A stretch of 64,000 bases of DNA. It comes from Sophora flavescens. Taxonomy: Eukaryota; Streptophyta; Magnoliopsida; Fabales; Fabaceae. The position numbers and the translations under genes were made by a program. This document shows positions 22,245 through 32,136 of the stretch, one piece after another. The stretch is from positions 239,163,086 to 239,227,085 of the forward strand of contig CM061064.1 of the NCBI GenBank assembly GCA_030762895.1. Direction: 5' to 3'. The notes beneath the pieces are model-generated. The model was given only the letters and a program-made list of their open reading frames with translations. It was not told where the DNA came from and made no database searches. Positions within the stretch are counted from its first letter, which is position 1; each line of letters begins with the position of its first letter.

Positions 22245-23845
22245 ACAGGCAAACACAAGAATGGGGGGTTGAATTGTGTTTATTAATAATTTTCGAAAAC
22301 AACCTTTAAAACTATTTTTTCACACAAGAAGATTAAATCAGAAGCAGGCACAAAGAAATAGATCCTTTTTAAATGCTTTAACAAAAGCAATATCAAAACC
22401 CCTCAGTCAGTAAAAACAAATAAAGCTGTAAGAGTTTAGGGATAGAATATTCACACAAGATATTTTATACTGGTTCACTCTCTTCTAACCAAGAGTTACG
22501 TCCAATCCCTTCTACTTAAAGGTTTTTCTCCATTATTTTCCAAATAGATTACAACTAAGTATTCAACACCTCTTCAGGCTTACAAGTATTCCTTTCTTAC
22601 CAAGCCTCTCCATGCTCTAACTCTAACAAAGAGATTTAACTTGTGATCTTCTTAACTCACTATGTGTGAGGATATGAAAGTTTAAGATCAGTTGAATATT
22701 GCAACAATATTCAAACTAAAGAATACAGACTGTTGCTCTTTAAAAGGAAATTAGAATAAGTGATTATCGATTGGAAAAAAGGTTGTTCTTTAGAACTTGA
22801 GGTCTTCTATTTATAGCGACCTTCTTCTTCACTTGTATTTCTACAACAGTTATTTTGAATAGTCACGTTCAGAGATAGCATTGAATGCATGATATCCGTT
22901 GTGACTGATAGCTAGATTGTGGCAATGCTGAAAAGTACTCTTGGTTATCGAGGTAGCACGAAATGGAGGCTCACTGCTTTGAGCATTGTAGCTTGAAAAC
23001 TTGTTGTTCCTCCTTTGTGTATAATCCAGCTTTTTCCAGCCATAAAATTGTCATCGTACAAATCGTTTTGCAGTTTTTCATTGTACGATTCTGCTTTTTG
23101 CATTTCTTTGATGGTACTATGTTTCTTTTACAACAAGGTAAAATATTAAAGCAGATAAAACAAATGTGAAGAACAAATATTCTATAGAAATAAATATCAA
23201 TCATTTGAAATAAACTCAAGAGATTCGGATTGCATTTATTCATTTAAGAGATGGAGCTCGTCTACTTAAGAACTCCATATACTTATGTGAGACTAAGTCT
23301 GTTCACTAATTTATTTTGCTCGTCTGCTAATGTGGCATATCCTCTCGTCTATCAAGTATTTGGACTTGCTATACCTCAGTGAGTTATCATAATCTCAGTC
23401 TGGGGATGTGGCACTTAGAGCTCATCTATTTGATTATTTTATCTTTCAGTTCATTCAATTCTACCAATTATTCCCATCTGCTGACGTGGCAAGCTAGACA
23501 CGTCTACTATCAAGTCTTTGGACTTGTTGTATCTAAGTAAGTTATCTTGATTTCCGACTAGTAAACATTTAGTGCCTCGTCTACTTAAGGAAACCAGTCT
23601 ACTCAATTAAATAAGTAAATAACTTTACCAATATTAGAGCAGCCGTCTACAATGGTGGACGCGTATTTTTCTCAAGGAGTCCAACGAAAACTTATCCCAA
23701 GTTTCCATTTCTTATATTATAAATATTCCTGCATAACTGAAAGCACATGTTAGATCTCAACTAACACTTTGACAAGCAAATTTATTCATTTTGTTAACAT
23801 CAAAACGTAGAGATTATTTAAATCAAAAATCACTTTGGTTCCAAC
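22245..23845 (-). repeat. LTR-like sequence, probably copia, boundaries uncertain
   Basis: Read in reverse it begins TGTTGGAACCAAAGTG at 23845 and ends with TTCAACCCCCCATTCTTGTG near 22255, a combination usual for legume copia LTRs. It is non-coding; the short ORFs at 22963-23243 have no family match. No target duplication was found and the left end lacks a clean CA, so it may be a truncated solo LTR. Confidence 0.4.
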
Positions 23846-24320
23846 ACAAGTCTACCGTACACAATGTTGCCTATTGAAGTCTCCAAAAACTTGGAGTTGA
23901 TCTCTCAATGGAGAGTGTTTAGAAATATGATCCATTCTTCTCAAGGAAACATGTGAGAGAAAAACACCTTAAGAAAAGGGAACCTGAGGACAAAGGCTCA
24001 AAATTGAGAGGCAAAATGAGGCATGGTCGCCCATCTAGGCCAAAACTCCCAAAGTAGAGCTTGAGAAAGTGGAGAAATAGGAAAGAAACCATGCTAAAGA
24101 ACTAAGTCGATGCAACTTGAGGAAGAAACTGAAAAGGATAATGATTCCAAGATTGAGAAAAAAAAGAAACAAGAAAGAAAGAAAAGAAGAGAACAGAAAT
24201 AACAAGAGAGGAATAAGAAAGAAAAAAGAAGGAGGAAGATGTGAAGAAGAAGAAAGAAAAGAAAGAGAAGTAAGTGAAGTGAGGAAAGAAGAAAAAGATG
24301 GAGAATATGTTTGAGAAGGT
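23846..24320. other. Unidentified sequence with a purine-rich block
   Basis: No gene is recognised. Bases 24110-24310 are almost purely A and G on the plus strand (repeats of GAAGAAGAAAG type), which produces lysine- and glutamate-rich ORFs without protein-family features. Its left part may be degenerate retroelement sequence. Confidence 0.4.
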
Positions 24321-25917
24321 TGTTAAAGGACCCTATCACCTTGCAGAAGAACCTTCATATTTTGTTGAAACCCTCTCATGAATATGAAAAGGAACCTTTA
24401 GTAGAGGTTATCCACAAACAAGAAGAATATGTGAGTGATAAAAATATTCTTGCCACTCCATCTAAATAAGAATTTGATGTGAGAGACAAAGTCCTACCCT
24501 AACCTACTCTGCAATTGATCCAAATGTTGTTGTGGACAACATTATTACCCAATTAGAAAGAAAAGGTAGTCTAAAGTTGGCTAACATTCTCACCCTAACA
24601 TTCTCATCGTCGGAGAGCTACTCTTAAGTGACTCTTTCTAGTTCGACTCAAATTATTCCAAAAAAAATTGATTACCAAATACTAAATATGTAAACAAAAT
24701 ATATCAAGTGCTTTTTAAATAAATCACAAAGGAAAATAGATATTTGTGAAATGACACAGATCACAAAAATAAGATAACATAGGTTTTCTTTTTTTAGGTT
24801 TCTATTTCAAATTTTTTGAGTTAGTTTCAGTAGCTAGAATGGGTATTTGTGGCTCTAATCTCTCCATAAAATATAAGATTACATATATAAGTTGTGTTTT
24901 CGATTGAAAAATATATATCATATTTTCATTGTTTCTCTAATTTTAAATATCATTTAACAATTTCAGTTCTACCGCTATTCATGTATGTTCTATGTATAGG
25001 AGTATTATAATTATATTATAATAACTCTAACTCCTTTTTTTAAAAAACAAGAACAAATTTGTATTTTAATGTTAAGGGACCCTATCACCTTGTAGAAGAA
25101 CCTTCATATTTTGTTGAGAACCCTCTCACGAATATGAAAAACCTTTGGTAGAGGATATCCACAAACAAGAAGAATATCTGAGTCAAAAACAATATTTTTG
25201 TCACTCCACCTAAACAAGAAATTGATGTGAGAGACCCGTACCCTAACATACTCTACAATTGATCCAAATGTTGTTATGGACAACATTCTTACCCGACTCG
25301 CAAGAGAAGGTAGGTAGCCTAAATTTGGCCAACATTCTCACCATAAGATACTCATCTTCGGAAGAGCTTTAACTCTTAAATGAGTTTTTCTAACTCGATT
25401 CAAATTATTCAAAATAAAAAATGATTTCTTGAGTACCAAATATGTAAAAAAAAAAAAAGCACATGACATTTTAAAATAATTATATATATGTAACTTTTAA
25501 CATTGTCACCAAGAAAAATATATATTTGTGAAATGACACAAAATAGAAAAACAATATAACAAGTTAACAACTTATATGTTACATTTCCGGTATTTCCTTT
25601 TTTTTAATTTTAATTTTTTGAGTTAGTTTTAGACTTTCAGTGGCTAAATTGGGTATTTATAGCTTACTATAACATATAAGATTACATATAATTTGTGTTT
25701 TCAATATGTAAAAAAAAACATATTTTCAACATTTCTCTAACATTGAATATCAGTATTTGTCAACAAAAAAAATCGAATATTAGTTAATAGTGAAAGAAAT
25801 TCATTTCATACCATTATTTCATGAGTCACCTTAAATGCGGAGTTTGCTATTCATGTAAGTAGTATGTATAAGAGAATTATAATTATTATATTATTATAGT
25901 AACTCTAACTCCTTTAA
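24321..25917. repeat. Tandem duplication of an unidentified segment, about 750-850 bases per copy
   Basis: Copy 1 (24321-25069) and copy 2 (25070-about 25917) both open with CCCTATCACCTTG, AGAAGAACCTTCATATTTTG and TATCCACAAACAAGAAGAAT. They also share ATTGATCCAAATGTTGTT and a final TAACTCTAACTCCTTT. They differ by many substitutions and indels. The first 340 bases look once-coding but stops occur in every frame; I cannot name a family. Confidence 0.8.
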
Positions 25918-26390
25918 AGAAAGTAGAAAATAGTTATATTGAAATGTTTTTCTAATATGTATGGCAATTTAACTTTTCCTATAAAAAGAAAAAACACTGA
26001 AACTGAAACATTCTCAACCGAAACCACGGTTTTCTTTTTCAAAGTGACCAACTTTTAGAAACTATATATTAAAATAACCTATTTTTGAAATAATTTAACA
26101 AACTAACATACTTTTGAATAAAATATTTTTTTGTTGACTAGTGGCGCCAGTTTGATTGGCGTCATTGACTTGCTGACCTGCCAACTGGCAGGTCATGATT
26201 GGTTCGAAAAATCTACAAAAAAAAGTTTTAAAAAATATTTTTTGGAGAAAAAAAAATCAGCTCAGCGCCACTTGGCGCACTCTGGTGGAGTGGTACCAAT
26301 TTCACTGGTGTCATTGACCTGCCACGTGGAAGCTCCTGAATGGGCCGTCAGTTTTTTGTGAAAAAAATTTAGAAAAAGGTTTTTCTGGTT
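25918..26390. other. Intergenic repeat debris with a small palindrome
   Basis: No gene seen. Bases 26140-26340 contain repeated TGGCG and TGACCTGCCA phrases and a near-perfect palindrome GACCTGCCAACTGGCAGGTC at 26175-26194, resembling high-copy legume repeats. Confidence 0.4.
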
Positions 26391-26803
26391 AATATAATTC
26401 TATTAATAAATTTTATCATTATATAATTATTCTAATTAATAATACTAATAATATAATTAATAATTAATTAATACCAATTAAATTTAATCATTATATAATA
26501 ATACTAATTAATAATAATATACTGATTTTTAAATATAATTATACCAATTAAAAGGTTTTTGGGGTTAAAAAATTAAAATAAATAAAAGAAAATTAGATTA
26601 TTAATTAATTAATATATTTCTATTAATAAATTTTATTATTATATAATTATACTAATTAATAATACTAATAATATAATTAATAATTAATTAATACCAATTA
26701 AATTTAATCATTATATAATTGTACTAATTAATAATAATATACTAATTTTTAAATAGAATTATACCAATTAAAAGTGTTTTGGGGTTAAAAAAATAAAATA
26801 AAA
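26391..26803. repeat. AT-rich tandem duplication, two copies of about 200-220 bases
   Basis: Both copies run from TCTATTAATAAATTTTAT through AATAATATAATTAATAATTA to ATTATACCAATTAAAAG and GGGGTTAAAAAA. Composition is nearly pure A and T, and no coding sequence is present. Confidence 0.8.
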
Positions 26804-26889
26804 TGTGTGCCATGGGCTCTTTGCCTAATACTGATATATAACATTGCTCACTGTGTGCCATGGGCTCTTTGCCTAATACTGATACAAGT
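26804..26889. repeat. 48-base direct duplication
   Basis: TGTGTGCCATGGGCTCTTTG followed by CCTAATACTGATA occurs at 26804 and again at 26852, exactly 48 bases apart. It follows the AT-rich duplication directly. Confidence 0.85.
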
Positions 26890-26984
26890 AGTTGTAATCA
26901 ATACGTTATGCGAATTGCTTCACGCTCTTTGTAGCTACAGGGCAGGGCAAGACCCGAAGAAAAATGTTAGATGAGAAATAGTCT

Positions 26985-27215
26985 TCCCTAAAACAATCAA
27001 ATAGTCCACTCCACAAGCTTATATCAAAACAGCTTTTTTTTTTTTAAAAAAAAAAGAAGCTGTTTTTAGAAATAAGCTTAACATCCGGACATGATAGATT
27101 ATTTGTAAAACAATCAAATAGTCCACTCCACAAGCTTATGATAGATTTTTTGTAAAACAACTTTTTAACCAAAACAGCTGAAAGATGAAATAATACATCT
27201 TTCCCAAACACCCTC
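26985..27215. mobile_element. MITE-like fragment with an internal duplication
   Basis: The phrase AACAATCAAATAGTCCACTC followed by CACAAGCTTAT appears at about 26992 and 27110. Between them CAGCTTTTTTT and AAAAAAGAAGCTG form a hairpin. The right edge CTTTCCCAAACACCCTC resembles MITE ends. Bases 27216-27499 hold no gene. Confidence 0.4.
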
Positions 27216-27514
27216 TAAATCTAAAAATCATTATACGGATAAAAATTATTGTTTTTGGTAATAGACTCACAATATCTGAAACCCACGATGATTTCCAACT
27301 AATTCGAATTAAGTCGGGACAACTCATTTAAGAGAGTAAAATTTTCCCAACGTTTATTTTTCAATATACAAGACTTGAATAGTTGAATACAAGACCTTAT
27401 TCAAGAGGAAATGAGTTCTTTATCACTTGGACCAATAGATGGTGGATGACGACTTATTTTTTTGGTAAACATGTTATAGTTATAAAGTATCTATCACCGT
27501 TACACTAGTGTAAA

Positions 27515-27945
27515 ATATGTTTTTTACATCGGAGTTTCCACATCGGTTTCTTGCAAACCAATGTGTAAAACGAGGCGGTGACATTTTTGAAATTAAAATC
27601 AAAGAATTACACATCGGTTTAGATTTTAACCGATGTGTAAAACCTTTACACATCGGTTATTTCTAACCGATGTTTAAAATTAAAACAAAAAAAAATTTAA
27701 AGTCAGAATTTTTATCATTTAACATCGGTTCTTCCTGAACCGATGTGTAAAATTATAATTAACCACATCGGTTTTCATGTAACCGATGTATAAAATTATA
27801 AAAAAAAATTAGAATTTAAAATTTTACTTTTTCCACATCGGTTTTTAGTAACCGATGTATAATATGGTTAACTACATCGGTTTTCCATAACCGATGTGTA
27901 TAATATGGTTAACCACATCGGTTTTTCTGATAACCGATGTGTAAT
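27515..27945. repeat. Left subterminal palindrome array of the CACTA element
   Basis: Short palindromes of the form ACATCGGTT, 5-8 bases, AACCGATGT recur about every 45-60 bases. The spacers vary while the arms are kept, which fits selection for protein binding or cruciform formation. A weaker array with damaged arms is at 31030-31250. Confidence 0.85.
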
Positions 27946-27959
27946 ATTCCTAATTTTTG

Positions 27960-28215
27960 TCATTCCCTCCTTCTGTTCCGCGCCCTCTTCCATTCCTTTT
28001 TGTTTTGTGTGTTTCTTCCCTAACTCTCTCACTGCTCTCTAGTTTATGAAAACCCTAAAACACAAAACACTCATCTGCTAACGCGCGACCCTCATCTCCT
28101 CCTCGAAGTTCATCTCCTCTGCTAACGCGCGGTCTCCCAGCTCGCCGGTCTCCGCTTCTGCCTCCGCTTCTGCTTCTGCTTCTCCCTCCCATCTCTGTCT
28201 CTCAAGGCGTGAAAG
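27960..28215 (+). other. Captured leader-like GC-rich block inside the CACTA element
   Basis: This CT-rich stretch contains TCTGCTAACGCGCG twice and a run of CTTCTG repeats, and ends GCGTGAAAG before GTATTT, a plausible splice donor at 28215. It looks like a host 5' untranslated exon picked up by the transposon. No convincing start codon with a long frame follows. Confidence 0.4.
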
Positions 28216-28289
28216 GTATTTTTCTTTTACTTTTTTGTTTACAGTTCTATCTGTCTCCCAATGTGTGATATGGTTGTGGTGATGTGGGG

Positions 28290-28391
28290 TTTCTGGAAGA
28301 AAGGGATAGAGCTGCTATTGAAGATGTTGTGAAGGTTTTGCTGCTGGGCCTTGGGGAAGATATAGATAGGGAAGGTCTTAGAAAGACACCA
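28290..28391 (+). pseudogene. GCH1: GTP cyclohydrolase I fragment captured in the CACTA element
   Basis: One open stretch reads EERDRAAIEDVVKVLLLGLG and then EDIDREGLRKTP. This matches a conserved helix of plant GTP cyclohydrolase I, the first enzyme of the pterin branch of folate synthesis. Similarity stops at 28391 without a splice donor, and the zinc and catalytic regions are absent. The fragment is in the same orientation as the Ulp1 pseudogene downstream and could be part of a chimeric transcript. The family call rests on about 32 residues, but these are distinctive. Confidence 0.75.
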
Positions 28392-29594
28392 TTTTGACTT
28401 TGTTGATTGATGCTAATCTCCGATTTGAAGTTTACTGATTAACAATGGATGCAATCTATTATTATATTGTAGAGAGTGCCATGTGTTTGTTGAAAGAGCA
28501 CTGTAAACCCGTTTATCTATTATTATGGTTGCTTATTTATTGCTCCGTGAAAGTTTCAGCTGGAGTAGGTGTGTATATTTGTTAACATGCTACAACGAGT
28601 TTGCTTGCTGGTACATGGGTTTGTGACAAAACTTTTGTGTGGTTATTATTGTTTTTTTCCCTATCCAAGGATTTTAAGCTAAGGCTCTTGCAATCGCTGG
28701 ATTTTTCAGTATTTGCAGTTTTTTTTAATATTTGGTTTGATGGCTTTATTGAAATGTCTTGGAAGTTTAAGGGATAACACGTCCTGTGAAAAAGAAAGTG
28801 AGAGTGATGAAAATGAAGGGTTGGAAGGAATGACTGAGGAAATTTGATTAGGAAGCCTATGGCTGGTTTTGTGTTGTGTTATTGTGAGTCCTAGTGTTTC
28901 CAGGCTATTTATTAAGAAAAATATTGTTAATGAGCGGAATTCTTTTTCTCTCAGGTATTAGAACTGTTGGAGATTTTCAATTTGGTTAAAATGGATAGAT
29001 TAGATGAAACCAGATAGTACATCAATAGTGAGCCAATACAAATTGGTGAATGAAAATGATGAATCTATTTAGCATGATTATCTTGTCTAGCTTTGTCTAC
29101 TTTTAAGTATATGAATTGTAAGCTACTGTAATCCTCTTGTTGACTTTGTTAAGTTGCATGTTCCCCTAATTGTAGACAAATCTCCCTTTGAATATGATCA
29201 TCTTATCTTAGTTTCACCTCATTTTCGGGGCTATTAGAAGTGTTTTTATTAAAGAGTTCATTCATTTATTTATTTCTGGCTGTGTTGATTTGATGATCTT
29301 TTTGGTTGCAGTTGTTAACAGCTACTGTTTTGTTGTTTTAATTATGAAATAAATTATTGTGGTATATAGACTAGCTTCCTGGGAAGAATTTAGCTTTGCA
29401 TGATTCGTCCTTGAATTTTAAGTATTGGGTATGCATAAATGTTTTAAGTATTGCATTCTAACCATAAATGCATAAATGTTTTGCGAATTAAAAAACTTAA
29501 TTATCCGTAATTACTAATATATATCTATGTTGTTTATGGGATCAACAAAGGGGCACCTGGCCATGGTGATGTTTTTAAAGTTCTGGCTATACAG

Positions 29595-30727
29595 GTTGTC
29601 ACCATGGAGAATGACGCAGCCTTGGTAAGGTTGGAACATGATGCCAGCCCTGGTGATGAACTGTATATCCCAAAGAAGGAACTTATGGAGATGGTACTCA
29701 ATAAAGAAATGGCTAGTTCTGCACACATATCGTTATGGTGCACGTAAGTACATTTTATTTATAAGTTAAGTAATTAATTTTTAAATACTATGATAATTAA
29801 CATGTTTTTCCAATATATTAGGTATCTGCATCGTATGTTAGTTGATCAGGGTAACCTCGCCGTTTATGGGTTCATTGACCCCATGTTCATTCAGGGTAAT
29901 GTTCTCCTAGCATCAGAAGACCCGGTCACTACCATACGTGATATACTTGCCCGAGACGATCATCAATTCTACCTTGCACCTTATCTCAATAAGTAAGTAC
30001 CGGTTATTTAAGTATAACTATATATGACTTAGTCACTAACTATTCCGCAAATACAACCAGCATTGGCAACTGTTGATATTGTACCCTAGGATGAACGTCG
30101 TGGTCTTCTTCTGCTCATTGGGAAGTAAGCCGGCGAATCAACTGAAGACGATCATTGAAACATAAGTATTAAAATACTTTATAATCAGTAATGCAGTTGT
30201 TTTAATTATTTGAAATCTATTAGATATACTTTAATTAATGTTTTTGTCATGATAGGTCTATTAATGCAACCCACATGTTGCGTGGTGAAAGGCGTACTCG
30301 GGCTATCAAATGGATTATTCCTAGCGTAAGATATTTATTAGTTCAAATGCATCAAATGCAGTGGGTACAATAATTGATTTCTCTTTTATTTAATTCCTCA
30401 TATTCTAATTGGGTTTCATTTGTACGTAGTCACGTATACAACGTGGATCATGGGAATGTGGCTACCATGTGATGCAGTGGATGTTGGAAATTATCTTCTC
30501 CAGGATCACTGAAAGATGGCACGAGGTAAATGTTAATTGACACAATTAGAAGTAATAGTATAGATTCGTTATATGTTTTATGTTAGTTTATTACTTAAAA
30601 GATATAATCTTTTGTCCAATTAAACTTGCAGATATTCAACATTCCAACTCCATTATCTGATTCCGACATCAACAACATAAAGAGGCGTTGGGCAACTTTA
30701 TTTTTTGAAGTGTACCAACAACTATAG
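29595..30727 (+). pseudogene. Ulp1-type (C48) cysteine protease pseudogene in the CACTA element
   Basis: Six exons can be traced: about 29595-29743, 29822-29993, 30061-30164, 30256-30327, 30431-30525 and 30632-30727 (TAG). The product includes YLHRMLVDQGNLAVYGFIDP, then the His block HWQLLILYP (30061 on), VVVFFCSLGSKP where Ulp1 proteins usually have Asp, and IQRGSWECGYHVMQWM with the catalytic Cys at about 30457. C48 enzymes cut SUMO-like modifiers, and such domains are common passengers of plant CACTA and MULE elements. The donor after exon 2 lacks one G (AATAAGTAAGT) and the donor after exon 3 is ATAAGT instead of GTAAGT. These defects, and the missing N terminus, argue for a pseudogene. 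Confidence 0.8.
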
Positions 30728-31271
30728 TTTGTATATATGTAGTTAGTTTAAAAACTTATCATGTAAGAGCTATAGTGTACTTTTGACTGATCATATGTAT
30801 TTTGATATGAAATCTATAATATATCATGTAGCTTTTTGGTTTCTAATTATTTTTGTTGTCTGATGTAATTGAACATACATATATATGTATTGTTCGTAAT
30901 AAATTCAGTATATATTAGTTGTGTTGAGAATATTTACAGTATGTTATTCTGGTATTGATCTGTATTACTGAAACAGGGGGAAAGGAAAGATAGAAATGTA
31001 AATAACAGGAAAAAAAAAATGAGACTTTACACATCGGTTTTCATGAAAAACGATGTGCAAAGTGAAATTCCTCAATAAGATACCAATTGACAAATTAATT
31101 TTCCACATCGGTTAAGAGAAAACCGCTGTTAAAAATATATTATAAACATCGGTTTTAAAACCGATGTGAAAAGTGGCAATAAACCACATCGGTCATTTCA
31201 ACATCAGTTTGAAAACCGATGTGTAAAGCCAAAAATAATCGATGTGGAATCCCTTTTCTGCACTAGTGTTA

Positions 31272-32136
31272 GCACTGACAAATTTTTGCCAGGCTTGTTG
31301 GACACACAATGTGAGTTCTACCCTCTCAACCAAAATTTTCTCTATATACAAGAGGCATGACTCGATCCCCTGACCACTTACTCAATGTACTCGAATCCAT
31401 TACCACTCGAATCAATCACATGTTGATAAAATAAAGACTTATTTAAGTCTATTATAAATATTTAATATTAATTTTATAATAAATATATAAAAATGATATA
31501 GAGTACTGCAGGAGTGGTCATGACTCGTGAGTCTGAACCAAACCGATATCCCGACCAACCCAATAATCAGACCTAAACCAAAAATTCTGGATTGATTCGG
31601 GTCATCCGGTAAGGTTAGTTTACACAGTGATTAAATTGGAACTCGAGTAACCCGACCCAACCATTTACTCTGAAAACTTACTTCCCAGTTCCCATTCACA
31701 CCCTAGCGGCCCCTTCTTTCCTTCCACTATTCTTTACACTCGTGAGCTGAGACCCAACCTAGTAACATAGCCAAATCTTCCTCATCAGAAAAAAACACAC
31801 CCTCCTCAGCTTCCATCACTCACCGCTGCCCCGAGACGCAGCCACAACCTCCATTGAAGCCACTGTTCGCCGCCGTCGAACCATCACGACGCGCCTCGCC
31901 GTCTTCTGCCCAGCCCCAGACCCACCAGATATTGTTAAAATAAAAATACTGAAGTGTTTGACCGTTTGAGTGCTACTGGTTTGGTTCGGGTTGTATATTA
32001 TTTTTCTCTCAACTCGAACACAATTTATTGAATTGACCCGACCCGGCCGTGCCCGCACTTATTTAAGAGTAGTTCCTTCTCGTACTAAAACAGTCTTGTG
32101 TCTGAACGGACCGAACAAGAGTTGAAGCTCGACACC
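31272..32136 (+). promoter_or_regulatory. Upstream region of the ASB gene with a TATA-like box
   Basis: No coding sequence is supported here. CTTATTTAAG at 32058-32067 is a TATA-like motif about 70 bases before the ATG at 32137, which would leave a short leader. A CT-rich stretch (31680-31900) lies further upstream. The CACTA element ends 866 bases before the ATG, so it could influence this promoter. ORFs on the minus strand (31816-32245) are not supported. Confidence 0.35.

Larger units (their letters stand above)
27503..31268 (+). mobile_element. Non-autonomous Pack-CACTA transposon with gene fragments
   Basis: The ends are CACTAGTGTAAAA (27503) and TGCACTAGTG (to 31268), inverted CACTA termini, flanked by the 3-bp duplication TTA (27500-27502 and 31269-31271). 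Subterminal regions carry palindromic pairs of ACATCGGTT and AACCGATGT, seven or so on the left (27515-27945) and about four on the right (31030-31250); such motifs bind transposase in this superfamily. Inside are a GC-rich leader-like block (27960-28215), a GTP cyclohydrolase I fragment and a Ulp1-type protease pseudogene. No CACTA transposase domain is present, so it depended on a partner. Confidence 0.9.

Noticed and set aside
24117..24314. Lys/Glu-rich ORF as a coiled-coil protein
   Set aside because: Pure purine run; both strands give long low-complexity frames.
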